64,000 bases of DNA from Orientallactaga sibirica (taxonomy: Eukaryota; Chordata; Mammalia; Rodentia; Dipodidae). Below the pieces are notes generated by a model. It saw nothing but the letters and a program-made list of their open reading frames with translations, made no database searches and had not been told where the DNA came from. The position numbers and the translations under genes were made by a program. The DNA lies in contig JAEOAD010000034.1 of the NCBI GenBank assembly GCA_036365145.1, forward strand, positions 16,707,501 through 16,771,500. The letters are read 5' to 3'. Of this stretch, positions 45,334-56,601 are shown piece after piece (within the stretch, counting starts at the first letter, position 1; the number at the start of each line of letters is the position of its first letter).

Positions 45334-45556
45334 AGGAATGGAGAGATTGCTCAGTGGTTAAAGGCATTTGCTTACAAAGCCTGATAAATTGAATTTGAGT
45401 CCTCAGTTCCTATATAAAACCAGAGGTACTCAAAGTGAAGCATGAATCTGGAGTTCATTTGAAGGGCAAGTGGCTCTGTTGTGCCCATTCTCTCTCTCTC
45501 TCTCTTTCTCTCTTTCTTCTTGTCTTACTCATTGCAAATAAATAAAAATATTTTTT
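45334..45556 (+). repeat. tRNA-derived SINE, diverged
   Basis: AATGGAGAGATTGCTCAGTG, ATTTGCTTACAAAGCCTGAT, ATCTGGAGTTCATTTGAAGG, a CT tract and GCAAATAAATAAAAAT. It has more substitutions than neighbouring copies. Confidence 0.88.
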
Positions 45557-45559
45557 AAG

Positions 45560-46190
45560 TAGAAAAGATTTCCTGATAGATAAAGTGATAAAGCGATGTC
45601 ACATTTTTTCAAGGTGGTCAGAGAAATGCAACATCAATGGCTTTCTGATCTAGGAAGCAGCTGTGAACCTATGGATGTGGGAGAACTGGAAAAGCTGGTG
45701 AGAGATGCTATCCTAAAATATTGGGAAAGAACTGCTGCCTAGCTGACATCTTCATGTTAAGCCATAGAGAATCATGTCTTGTCAGAGTTCTGATAAACAC
45801 ATAGGGAGAATAGCTCATGATCATATTTTAATGGAAGGAAATCTAATAAACATGGCTAGTTAAGCATTGAGGCTAGCTATGACTGACCTTGCATTCTTCC
45901 ATCTGGGCTCCCTTCAATGTCTTTATTTTTGCTTTTTGATGGATAACTCCTAGAGAATTGGCTCCAGTCCAAGTTCTCAATAAAGATCCTGTAGCCTTTA
46001 GTCTGGTAAGCAGCCTTGTACCCCAGTAAGGCCATGGTTTTATCCTTGAATTAAGTATTAGCTCCTCCAGATCATTCTATAAAACTATGAATAATTAAAT
46101 TGCTTGAACTCATATATATTTTATATCTCCTATACAATTGGCACTGACTTCAGAGGCCAAGTAGGGAATACATGCAGGTTACCCTTTAGA
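45560..46190. other. Unclassified non-coding DNA
   Basis: No gene or repeat recognised. Confidence 0.4.
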
Positions 46191-46191
46191 G

Positions 46192-46310
46192 CAAGCATCA
46201 TCAATCATGGCCCTGTGGATCAAATGTAGCCCACTCCATGTGTTTTATAAATAAAATTTTATTATATCACAGACATTTTCATTAATTTGTGCATTGCCAA
46301 TTATGTTTGT
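46192..46310 (+). mobile_element. Possible hAT-type DNA transposon fragment
   Basis: CATGGCCCTGTGGATCAAAT, GTAGCCCACTCCATGTGTTT and TATAAATAAAATTTTATTAT resemble a diverged copy of a common mammalian non-autonomous hAT element (the GGCCCACCACCTGTTTTTGT-type sequence). Fragmentary and from memory, so low confidence. Confidence 0.4.
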
Positions 46311-46484
46311 TTAATATTACAATAGGTAGAGGATAATAATCATATCAGAGTGCATATCCCACTAGGACTCTAACATTAATTCTATGTCTCTATCCAGAAA
46401 AAGCATGTCAATTATTAATCTAGAGGGAGATTTAAAAGAAAACAAATATAAACATATATTATAGGTCTTATTTTTTTTTTTTAA

Positions 46485-46825
46485 AGTACAGGGCTGAGGA
46501 ATTGAACTCAGTGATTAAAGGCACTTACTCTGCAAGCCTTGTAATCAGTGTTTGCAATCCCCATCCTCACACAACGCCAAACACAGTAGCATATATGTTT
46601 GTAACCACAATGTGCCTACAAAAATGAAAGGTGGAGACCAACAATCATGAAACTTGCAGACAAATTACACTGATGAGCCAGAATCAAATGATCTTTTTTC
46701 AAACAAGATGGAAGGAGAGTGACAAGCCCTGAGGTTGTCTCTGACTTCCACACACATGCTATGCTCACACACACACATCATAACACACATATATCCATAC
46801 ATATATATAAGCAACTCAATACATA
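46485..46825 (+). repeat. Old rodent SINE (B2/B3-like) fragment
   Basis: A tRNA-like head (GGGCTGAGGAATTGAACTCA, GTGATTAAAGGCACTTACTC) is followed by a long middle and CCTGAGGTTGTCTCTGACTT then CCACACACATGC and a CA-rich tail. The end resembles B2/B3-type SINEs. The adjoining GATA array probably arose from the tail. Confidence 0.6.
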
Positions 46826-46847
46826 GATGATAGATAGATAGATAGAT

Positions 46848-46898
<51 letters not shown>

Positions 46899-46899
46899 G
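46826..46899 (+). repeat. (GATA)n microsatellite
   Basis: About 17 GATA units with two GATGATA interruptions. The minus-strand frame over it encodes only repeating Ile-Tyr-Leu-Ser. Confidence 0.95.
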
Positions 46900-48365
46900 G
46901 AAACTTCAGAGTGCTCTGGAAGCATCTTAGAGTATGGGAATGACATTTAATCTAATCTAGTGTAACCTCACTCAGGTTACAGGTCAGTGCACCACTTTTC
47001 ATGCATCTGTACTCTTGTCGGTCAGTTCCTAGTTCTGCATCCCAGAAATGAAAGAAGCTAAACAAATACATGGTCTTGAATTATCTTAACTTCTTGTCCA
47101 AGCTTTCTAGTTTCTTAGTGATATATTAAATACAGTATGACATTAAGTTGATCTTAAGGCTTTTACTTCTAGAAAGGTCATACAGTTCTTATGTTGATTA
47201 AACAGAAAGTATTTTGAGGTGGCTTGATTCCACCAGCAGATGCTACTAAAGGCATCCCTGGGTTGTCTGTACTCTTCTCCTTCTTAGAATAGCCATCATT
47301 TTGTCCTCCTTGGTCCTTACCTCTTACTGAACTATGTGACTTTCTTTGATCAATTAAAAATTAATGAAAATGGCATAAGCCAGAGAGTCTAAAAGGTTCT
47401 TATGTATTTCTGCCTTTACTCTTATTTGTCATGTATAATATAGCATGCTGGAGAAAGAAAGAAGAAGTAGAGAGGAAAGTTGAATCAGCCTACTTATCTC
47501 AGGTTAGGTACAAAAAGATTCCCCCAAATATATGCAGTTTCCTGTACAAAATACTGTTAAACATTGACCCTTAAATGAGTCTCAAGAAGTCCAACTCAGA
47601 TTTATTGTACTGACTAAATGAAAGTGACTCAGGGACAGTTTATGTCTATTTTATTGTCTGTTGTTTTAATACTTATTACATAATAAATGCTATGTGTTGG
47701 CTGCCCCACCACTACAACCTGCATAATGAAAATGTCAGCAGGTGCCATTGATACTCTGTTTTCATTATCATAATAGGCTGGTTAATATGATGCTTCAGTC
47801 TGTGGGGTTTCCAGATTATACACAAAAAAGATAAAATAAACATTTTCATTCTTAAATAAGTACCTGTCTCTTGCAGTCTAAGAGGTTTTCACCAAAGTTA
47901 CTACCAAGTCTCTTCTTTACTCTTAGTTGCCCACCATAGCTCCCTTATTCTCCTTTTTCCAGAAGAACTGAGCAAGCTACATCTTGTCAGGGTCAGCACA
48001 GACTAGCTTGTAAAGTAGATCTATAGATGGTTTCCAAAGAGGCATGTTATTAAGGAACAATGCCTTTGTCTGGACAGCAGGGCTAAGTGGGACTTTTTTT
48101 TTTTTTTTTTTCCAGATGCGTTCCTGGAACACAGAGGGAATGCAGCTGCACGTCATTCATGGAGTGCTGTACAAGATGGGAACAGCAAGCAGAGGAAATG
48201 ACCACACATTTAGGGCTGAGTACATGATGCAATTTTCTGTTCCTAATAGAAAAGACTCAGTTTCCTTTTCAGAAACAAGCACCTGCTCTAAACTTCAATA
48301 TTCCTGTTCTTATGAGTGCCTCTATCCATCTCTGTTTCCTGGTCTTCTAAAGTTTAAGAATTATT
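46900..48365. other. Unclassified non-coding DNA
   Basis: A poly(T) run lies at about 48094-48112. The 126-codon plus-strand frame at 48044-48424 crosses this run and enters a B1 element, so it is not a gene. Confidence 0.45.
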
Positions 48366-48368
48366 TTA

Positions 48369-48514
48369 TTTCTTTTTTGGGGGGAGGGGGGTTCGAGATG
48401 GAGTCTCACTTTAGCTCGGGCTAACCTGGAATTCACTATGTAGTCTCAAGGTGGCCCTCCTACCTCTGCCTCCCGAGTGCTGGGATTAAAGGTGTGTACC
48501 ACCATGCCCGGCCT
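48369..48514 (-). repeat. B1-like SINE, minus strand, with internal deletion
   Basis: TTTTTTGGGGGGAGGGGGGT (altered tail), GAGATGGAGTCTCACTTTAG, CTAACCTGGAATTCACTATG and GTGCTGGGATTAAAGGTGTG, ACCATGCCCGGCC. The CTTGAACTCA-GGCAAT stretch is missing. Confidence 0.9.
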
Positions 48515-48515
48515 A

Positions 48516-48628
48516 TTTCTTTTAAATATATTTTTAATTTGTATTTATTTATCTGACAGAGAAAGAAGGAATTGAACCTGGGTTCTCTGGCTTTGCAGGC
48601 CTTAACTGCTAATCCATCCCTTCAGCCC
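48516..48628 (-). repeat. tRNA-derived SINE, minus strand, internally deleted
   Basis: A TTTGTATTTATTTATCTGAC tail region passes straight to GGAATTGAACCTGGGTTCTC (B-box region) and CCATCCCTTCAGCCC (head). The central part is absent. It abuts the B1 at 48369-48514. Confidence 0.85.
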
Positions 48629-48629
48629 T

Positions 48630-48925
48630 TATTTTATTTCCTTATATGAATATTTTCACTGTTACATTTTCTCGTGCTATTTTGTGAGTAAATATGTAAG
48701 TAGCAGACAGCGTGTGATCTGTAAAATAACTAATATTCTTGAATCTTATTTTGAGTATTTAACCTCAATCTGTCCTTGAATAATATTTTTCTTTGTTATA
48801 TATTTTCATTATGATAGTAGCTTTAAAAACAGTAATTGCATTAAATATGTTTTCTAAAATGAGTAATTTAGAAGTGTTTGTCTCTAGAACTGAACTGGAA
48901 AAGTCCTCCCTACTAATTAGCTTTC
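48630..48925. other. Unclassified non-coding DNA
   Basis: No gene or repeat recognised. Confidence 0.4.
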
Positions 48926-48929
48926 ATAG

Positions 48930-49646
48930 TGTCAGAAGGTGTTATACAGACTGCTGTGGGGGAGAACTGTCAATGACCTCACAGTAGTGGACTTTGCAAA
49001 CCATACTACAGGCCTGTTAGGCAGGAGGTACCCGTTAGCGCAAATGTGTAATGAATGCTATGGTGACGGGGAGATCACCAGCTGCCTTGTGATTGGACTT
49101 GAGGTCTACTCTTCAAGACAATTCATGACAGATGCTGTAACCTGGTCAAAACCACATGGCTGGGGAATACATAAGCCTGGGTAGAGCAGGTATTACTGTT
49201 GTCTTGTGAAGTGGACGTGCTGTCAAGCTGATACCTAATTATTTGCACAGATTAGTGCTGCTCTCAGCTTTCAGTGGAAAGGCTTGTTGCTTGCAGTGAG
49301 CTGTTTAATACAGAGACTCATAACTGATCAAGTGCTAAAAATAAGTGAGTGTTGTATATGCAGCTCTATATAAGACATCTATATTGTCCCCACCCAGGCT
49401 CTGAGAATATTGAGGGAATGGAAGTGGAATGAATATAAGAGCTAGAGGGTGAGAAGGAATATTATGGAAACTCTTATGTGGACCTGGCATGGCTAGTGCA
49501 CTCAAACTCACAGCAACTGTGGTTACCTGCACATTATAGGGCCAGTGAACATTTAGTCATGGATAAGAGGAGAGGTTAATGAAGCTCCACCCTTGCCCAA
49601 GGAGCTATTGACCATGAATAGTTGCTGTGAGATGGTGGGAAGCTAT
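48930..49646 (+). mobile_element. L1 3' UTR fragment, sense
   Basis: Blocks such as GTAATGAATGCTATGGTGAC, CAGCTGCCTTGTGATTGGAC, TAAGAGCTAGAGGGTGAGAA, AACTCACAGCAACTGTGGTT and GCCCAAGGAGCTATTGACCA match my memory of rodent L1 (Lx-type) 3' untranslated sequence. There is no ORF2 upstream, so this is a 5'-truncated copy. It is interrupted at its 3' side by the SINE at 49649. Confidence 0.65.
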
Positions 49647-49648
49647 TT

Positions 49649-49896
49649 TTTTTTTTTTTTTTTTTTTTTTTTTGGGAGAGAGAGAGAGGGAGAGAGAGAG
49701 AGAAAATTGGCACACACCAGGACCTTAGCCACTGCAATCAAACTCAAGATGCTTGCATCACCTAGTGCACATGTTCAACTTTGCACTTGCTTCACCTGTG
49801 TGAATCTGGCTTATGTAGGATCTGGAGAGAAATACAACATGGATCCTTAAGCTGTGCAGGCAAGCACCTAAACTACTAAGCTATCACTTCAACCCA
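49649..49896 (-). repeat. tRNA-derived SINE, minus strand
   Basis: A T-run (49647-49673), a GA tract, TGTGTGAATCTGGCTTATGT, AATACAACATGGATCCTTAA and CTAAGCTATCACTTCAACCC (head). AGCTATT occurs on both sides (49642-49648 and about 49899-49905). Confidence 0.88.
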
Positions 49897-49899
49897 GAG

Positions 49900-50372
49900 C
49901 TATTCATTTTAATGATATATTCACTAACGAGTTCAGATAGGATTCAATGGCATTAGAAGGGGGGCAAGATCAGATAATAATATAATATAATGTTTATACC
50001 CAATAATAATATTCATTGTATAGATAAAAATACAATATATATGTATAAAATTGTCAAATATCAAACAATAGAAAAATAAGTTTGTCTCTGTGAACAAAAA
50101 TTTAATAAGTTTTTATTCTATAATCATTTTATTATTTTCTTAATGTAAATTATCTGTATTATCATAGTTACTGAGTTAATACTACTAATGCTATGCTTTC
50201 TCTGCCTTTCTGTTCTTCTTGGTATGTTTTTACCACCCACTCCAGTACTTACCATACAAGCAACAGCTTTGGCTTCTTAAGAGGTCTCACTAATTTTTCT
50301 CTCTTCCTTGTAATTTTTTATCATCCACCCATTATTCCTTCCAGGAAAATCCCCATTATTTATAATATTGTG
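49900..50372. other. Unclassified non-coding DNA
   Basis: AT-rich, nothing recognised. Confidence 0.4.
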
Positions 50373-50374
50373 AC

Positions 50375-50730
50375 TTAGTTTCCTATAGTTTCTAGTACAA
50401 AGAACCATAAACTAAATGGCCTATATAACAACAACAACAAAAAAAACCTACTTAATTTTCTCACATGTCTGGAGGCTACTGTTGTTGACAAGATCATGAT
50501 CTCTGCTTCCTCATACTTCCTGGTAGTTCACCTGAAAATTTGGTCAATCCTTGGTTTGTAGATGCATCACTCCATTATGACACACCAATCATGTTGCCAC
50601 TCTGACTTTACATGGCCATCTTCCTATGAGGATATCTACATATTGGATAGATTACAGACACTCGACTCCTGTATGATCTCATTGTTACACATGACAGTTG
50701 CAACATCTCCTTTCAAAAAAAAAAAAAGAA
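50375..50730 (-). mobile_element. Ancient MLT1/MST-type MaLR LTR, minus strand
   Basis: GAACCATAAACTAAATGGCC, CTCACATGTCTGGAGGCTAC, TTGGTTTGTAGATGCATCAC, TTTACATGGCCATCTTCCTA and GATAGATTACAGACACT follow the order of antisense MLT1/MST-like LTRs found across placental mammals. Many substitutions indicate great age. Confidence 0.75.
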
Positions 50731-50990
50731 CAAGAGAAAACTAACTCTTCATAATTTCTCCTATTTACTTGTTGGGTTCTGCCTTTGCCACTTCTCCCAT
50801 GGTTTCCCTTCTGGTCATAAGGAGCACTGTCCATAAGTTGGTGGTATTATGTTCTTTCTGCTTTCCTGGGGAATTTTTATTGGCCATGAATTCTGGCTGA
50901 AGCATGCCCAATAGCCTGTCCTTAGTTGATTTTCTAACTATCTATAAAAATATATATTTTGAAAAATTTTAAGTGATAATTTTCATGCTT
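50731..50990. other. Unclassified non-coding DNA
   Basis: No gene or repeat recognised. Confidence 0.35.
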
Positions 50991-50994
50991 CTCT

Positions 50995-51447
50995 TTTCAG
51001 ATGGGGTGGCTACTGGTGAGACTCAAAACTCATCAATATGCTGAGAAGCAGTGACAGTTAAGTGTTCACTGCTAAATGAAATACCTCTATCACATCCTCT
51101 AAGGCTCAGAGACCATTGTGAGAAAAGGGAGTGAAAATAATGAAAGAGCCAAATTATGGGGAGTGGTGCTTTGGAACACAGTTTTGCAGATCAAAATTGT
51201 ACATTGAATTCATGACCTCACAGTAGCTGTCATTATCTGCAGAAGACCTGAATAATATTGGGTCCCTCAAAATGTTCTTATGGAGGATGGAGAAGGGCAA
51301 GGAAACATGATATCAACATAGAAAAGACTAATTGAAAAGAAGTTCAGTAGAGAAAAAGTGAAACAAAAGAAAGTAATGGGAGTGGATTTTGATCAAAATG
51401 CATTATGTGTATGTATGAAAACTATCTATGAAAAGTTTTAAAATTAG
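50995..51447 (+). mobile_element. L1 3' UTR and 3' end, sense, 5'-truncated
   Basis: AAGGCTCAGAGACCATTGTG, AATGAAAGAGCCAAATTATG, GAATTCATGACCTCACAGTA and GATCAAAATGCATTATGTGT are diverged blocks of rodent L1 3' UTR. The segment partly overlaps in content with 49410-49620, so it is a separate copy. A SINE begins right at its end. Confidence 0.65.
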
Positions 51448-51645
51448 GGGCTAGAAAAATGGTTTAGCAGTTAAAGGCACTTGCTTGCAAAAATCTGATT
51501 TCCTGACATTCTGGGATTGAATCTCTAGCACTCAAGTAAAGCCATTGTGGTCTGGAGTTCATTTGCAGTGACAAGAGGCCCTGACATACCAATTCTCTCT
51601 CTTTCTTCTCCCCTCTCAAATAAATAAATATTTAAAATTTTTAAA
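51448..51645 (+). repeat. tRNA-derived SINE, internally deleted
   Basis: GGCTAGAAAAATGGTTTAGC, GGATTGAATCTCTAGCACTC, GGTCTGGAGTTCATTTGCAG, a CT tract and CAAATAAATAAATATTT. The AGATGCACAAAGTGGCACATG portion is lost. Confidence 0.88.
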
Positions 51646-51649
51646 ACAT

Positions 51650-53425
51650 ATTAAATATTTAAAAAATTTAGAACATATTAAATATTTTTAAATGATTTAA
51701 AATTGAATAGCAAGTTATTGAGAGGAAAAAAATATAGCCTAACTAAAGTGAAGTCTTGGTGTTCATGATGCAAATTTCTTTGTAGTGAATATGTGTCTAT
51801 ATGAACAGTGAAATATATAATAACCTTTTGACAAGAGTAACTGATAGTTAATAATAGAAACCCATAGTAAACACACCGTATAGCAATGACAAAGTGAAGC
51901 TGTTATCTTTAAAACTAATGAGTTAATATAGTTATTTGAAAAAGACTGGATGTGCACTTAAGAGACACCTTTCTAGTTTTTTTGTTTTTGTTTTTTTTTT
52001 TTTTTAATTTCTGATAGCAAAATTTAGCTTGGACAAATTTTCCAAGTCTTTAGCATATGAAATAAGCATTTGGCTACATGAATGTTGGAGCTCTTTATTT
52101 TTTTAATTCTAAAAGATTGTATCTCTATGAAAATTCTTTGGCCAAGAATACCAAATGTTAAACCAAACAAGATTTCATAAGTTGTAAAGGTTGAGTTATT
52201 CAGCATGCCTGCGTCCATTGATCACTTCCATCATATAAATGTCACCCGTTCCATCTGTATGCATTAGGAAGCCCTTCAGGCTAGCAGCTACTCTGACTAG
52301 CTCCATAAGGCCACACACACTTGGAAGTCTGTGTTAAACATCATTAAAGAAGGAACTATGTGATAAACTACTTTGTAAATTTAATTTTTTTAAGTTTATT
52401 TGACTATTATTATTATCAATCAGAATAATAATATTTAGAGCACATGAAAAATTTATTCAGCTTAGCAATATTCTCTTCAAATATCAATACTTTTTCCCTT
52501 TTCACTTTTATATACTAATGAAGTCAATACACTTAGACCTTAAGAGTATTCAAAGCTGAAGTTTGAGTAAAACAAATGAATAAGTGAGGAACACAGAAAT
52601 GTTCTACCTTACTGATTAGAAGTGGGTCAGGAGCTAAACTACTCTTGTTTCCCTGGCTCTTTCTGACTCAAAATGCTGCCTCTTTCCCAGGTTGTCATGG
52701 TGAAAGAATAATGCAGATGATACCATCTGCAGAGTTATCCAAGGCACAATGGATGGAAGCTTAGGAAAGGAAGAAGTTCCTTGTGAGGCATTTGGAATTT
52801 GCCTGAAAGAGAGGTTGGCATATTAGACAAAAGGGAAGAGAAAGAAAAAGTATGTGAGTAAAAGATAGTTGTTGTATTATACTTAACAATTAGTAATTTG
52901 CAATAACAAAAATGTTTATGACAGATCTTAACAAAGTGGGGTTTGATTTTGCATGTATGACATAATTACATATAAGAAACAACACAGAAGACAATTTCTT
53001 GGTTTTAGTATGAATAGAGTTATGAGTGAGATCTTTTTTCTGAAAATATTTCCAATACATTTAAAGCATCAGTAAGTAAAATGATAGGTCTCACTCTTTT
53101 CTCAATTTTATACCATGCAATTTTGATATGCATGCATCAGAAGGAAAGAGACCCAATATCTCAGCTCCACTATGGATTTCTGGCCAGAGTATATCTTCTT
53201 TAGCCTCAGTTTTAACATCTGTAAAGCGAGAATGAGTACACTGATCTGGACCCAATGCAAAAGCATACTTTTCTTCATATAAGTTATATATATGTAACAT
53301 TTCCTTATTAAACTTACAAAGCTGTTCTTGACTTCACCAAAGAATATCTCTGTTCCCATTTTCTTAATATATATGAAGCACTCACCCTGACCTTCTTCCA
53401 CACCATTCATTTACTCTCTTTTTGT
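51650..53425. other. Unclassified non-coding DNA
   Basis: AT-rich. T-rich runs lie near 51978-52006. Short minus-strand frames at 53091-53410 overlap in two frames and have no recognised domain. Confidence 0.4.
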
Positions 53426-53451
53426 TAAAAAAAAAAAAAAAAAAAAAAATC

Positions 53452-53618
53452 AGCCGGGCATGGTGGTGCAGGCCTTTAATCCCAGCACTTGGGAGGCAGA
53501 GGTAGGAGGATCACCACGAGTTCGAGGGCACCCTGAGACTACATAGTTAATTTCAGGTCAGCCTGGACCAGAGTAAAACCCTACCTCGAAAAAAAACCAA
53601 AAAAAAAAAAAAAAAAAT
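53452..53618 (+). repeat. B1-like SINE
   Basis: GCCGGGCATGGTGGTGCAGG, CCTTTAATCCCAGCACTTGG, AGGATCACCACGAGTTCGAG, ATTTCAGGTCAGCCTGGACC and CCTACCTCGAAAA, then an A-rich tail. It inserted at a long A-run (53427-53449), and AAAAAAATCA is repeated on both sides. Confidence 0.95.
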
Positions 53619-53736
53619 CACAGATTTTCGTCTAACAGAAGTCATCATCATTCCTCCACTCTCAATCTGTAAAAGTGACTTATAAATATCAAATGCTGTG
53701 TTCTGTGTTCTCCTGGCAAGATACTTTCCAAGCTTC

Positions 53737-53827
<91 letters not shown>

Positions 53828-53843
53828 AGAGAAAGAGAGAAAA
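53737..53843 (+). repeat. Compound (AT)n(GT)n(GA)n microsatellite
   Basis: Roughly 9 AT, 14 GT and 20 GA units, then AAGAGAAAG variants, at the 3' end of a minus-strand SINE. Confidence 0.95.
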
Positions 53844-53995
53844 GACATGCCAGGAACTCTAGCCACTGCAACTAACTCCAGTTGTACATGTACCACCTTG
53901 TGCATCTGGCTTTATGTCAGTACTGGTAATTGAACTCAAGTCTTTTCGCTTTTAGGGCTAACACCTTAACCACTAAGCAATATTTTCAGCCCCTC
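53737..53995 (-). repeat. tRNA-derived SINE, minus strand, with expanded tail
   Basis: The head lies at 53995 (GGGGCTGAAAATATTGCTTA on the minus strand), with the B-box region GAATTCAATTACC weakly kept and CTTGTGCATCTGGCTTTATG in the middle. The CT-rich 3' part has become the compound AT/TG/AG array at 53737-53843. Confidence 0.88.
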
Positions 53996-54422
53996 AAAGC
54001 TATATGTAGAGCTAAATACAAGCCCATCAGAGACAGTGACTAAATTCTAAGAATATTTTAAACAATCTGTCTGGAAAACATTCTCTCTTTTACTATGAAA
54101 GAGAACTCCACAGCACATTAGAATCAGTACTAGAAACAATGGCAGCACAAACTCCTGAAGACTGAAAATAGAAGCAGAAAAACCAGACTAGAGATAGAAG
54201 GAAATACCAGATTGTCAGTACACTTTGTTCCTATGTCCAGCACTGTATGCAGTAACCTTAGACTTTCCATCAGAGGACCTATTAAATCTTTAGTTTAAGC
54301 TAATTTGTCCCTGGGTTTCTATTAATTGCATACAAAAGTCCAAGCTGAGACACAGCACAAAAGTTGGGGTAAAATGGTAAAACCTTCAAAGTAGTTTTGA
54401 GTTTGTTCTTTGCTTACAAACA

Positions 54423-54488
<66 letters not shown>

Positions 54489-55873
54489 TAACAATAATAT
54501 GCATCATCACCCTCTAAGATAAGGATGCCTTACGTGAATCATGGCTAGGCATAATCTTACCATTTCCCACATCATTTCTAGAAGTTCCTTTTGTGATTTA
54601 ACATCACCAGCACCTTCTCTTTTTACAATGGAAAAGGGAATATTATTTTTCTTTCATCCCTGTTGCCATATTCCCCTAAAGAACCATTTCAATTTAGTGA
54701 AGTTGAGAGGGACCCAGCCATTTGAATCTACTGTTATGAATGTGGTGCTTGAAATGCCAGAGTCAATGACATGAGACACAGGGCTTCATTACTCCCTGCC
54801 TCACCCAGACTGAAGTTTCTCAGGACCCAGAGATAGTTTGCTGCCAGAAAAATACATTTGAATTTTAATGTGTCAAATCTCTCTTCCAGTAAAGCAAATG
54901 GTTTTCAGAAATCTTTTGAATAGCCTAGTGACTCAGCTCTATACCTCGAACTAGTGCCTAGAACTGAACTGAATATATTTATTGCCACTTTGTTACAGTA
55001 AATGAAGGAATATGTGGTTTAGAGAGTAACATGTGTCTATCACAAAACATTTAACACATGAAAGCCTTTCAACAAGATCATTCACACTTCAGATAAGGCA
55101 GCATTAAGGAGGCGAGAATTTGTATTTTGACTGCCAGCTTTGAGACTCTTGACTGACCTTTTCTCTCCTAAGTAAATTTGGGGAAACTGCAGAAACTTTT
55201 TCTATTCTCAGTGTCCTTATAAAATTGAAATATAAATGACGTGTACTTTCACCACATTGTGAACTATATACTTCATTAAAGTGGTAGCTATTATTAATCA
55301 CAAACATTTTATAATTAATAGTGAAGAATTTTCTTAAAAGAGGGAAAATTTGTTGACTCATCAATAAACATTTACAATGCAGTTTAGAGGTGTAAAAACA
55401 AAACAGAACAAGAAACAATGGGAATCAAAATTCCTGATTTAAAATCTGTGTCCAGCCTTTAAATTATCAGCTTTATGTCTATAACTTCATTTATTTTTTT
55501 TTAAACCTTTCCTTCTCTATGATGATACATCCCTATGATATTAAGATGACTATCTTTTTAACATTGTGTGAATCACATGGCGAGCACCTAAGAAGTGGTG
55601 GTCCTTGTTATTGGTTATTGATGTCATTGCTGGTCAGGGGTTGTAGCATCCTGTGGTACTTATAAAAACCATAATGGACAAAAGTAGAATATAGCTGCTT
55701 CAAGGTAAGGTTTGGAGTTTCTGTGGGACAAATTGGGTTTTTCACTCTAGCTTTGAGTCTTTGGGGAGATCTCATTGTCTTAAATCAGAATGTTAATAAT
55801 GTAGAATTTGTAGGGAAGATAGATTATAAAGGACTTATTGCATGTATATCAATTATGGGAACACCTGAGGAGT
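53996..55873. other. Unclassified non-coding DNA
   Basis: Apart from the (CA)n listed separately, no gene or repeat recognised. Confidence 0.4.
54424..54486 (+). repeat. (CA)n microsatellite
   Basis: About 31 uninterrupted CA units, likely polymorphic. Confidence 0.97.
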
Positions 55874-55889
55874 AAAAACAAGACTAGTT

Positions 55890-56114
55890 GAGGCTGGAGA
55901 GATGGCTTAGAGGTTAAGGTACGTGCCTGTGAAGCCTAAAGATCCAGGTTCAATTCTCCAGATCCCATGTAAGCCAGATGCACATGGTAGCACATGCATC
56001 TGGAATTTGTTTGCAGTGGCTAGAGGCCCTGGTATGACCATTCTCTCTCTCTCTCTCCCCCTCTTTCTGTCTCTAATACATAAATAAATAAATAAAATTT
56101 TAAAAAAAATCTTT
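55890..56114 (+). repeat. tRNA-derived SINE with 16-bp target duplication
   Basis: A near-complete copy: GGCTGGAGAGATGGCTTAGA, GGTTCAATTCTCCAGATCCC, CCAGATGCACATGGTAGCAC, a CT tract and AATACATAAATAAATAAATA. AAAAACAAGACTAGTT (55874-55889) and AAAAACAAGACCAGTT (56115-56130) flank it with one mismatch. Confidence 0.95.
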
Positions 56115-56130
56115 AAAAACAAGACCAGTT

Positions 56131-56548
56131 CTTTATGTCATCCTCCATCCTCCATGTCATAATGTGGAAGGGCTCAGAACCATACTGGTCTCATGGGTGG
56201 AGACAAGACAAACAACAAGACAACTGGACAGAGGAGTGGGTACCTTGAAAGAGGAGAGTCCTCTGTGGATGGGAGGGAGACAGGGGAGAGGGGACTTACT
56301 TACTATTATTCTTTAAAGCAAGGGAATTTTTCAAAATGATCTGAGAAATCAGTGTTCATATCACTACATAAGAGTGTCTTGATCAACTAAGCTATGCATT
56401 CCTATCTGATTCTAAATTCCGAAATCTTGTCATTAAACCATCTTGTTTCTTTTTAAGAAGATGAACATTAGAGCGAAGCCAAAGGCAATTTTACATTTAT
56501 TTTACTGCCATTTCAAATATATCATTGTAGGGTGTCAGAACACTTTTG

Positions 56549-56601
<53 letters not shown>

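Noticed and set aside
46665..46946. 93-codon Ile/Tyr/Leu/Ser-rich frame
   Set aside because: It is the translation of a GATA microsatellite.
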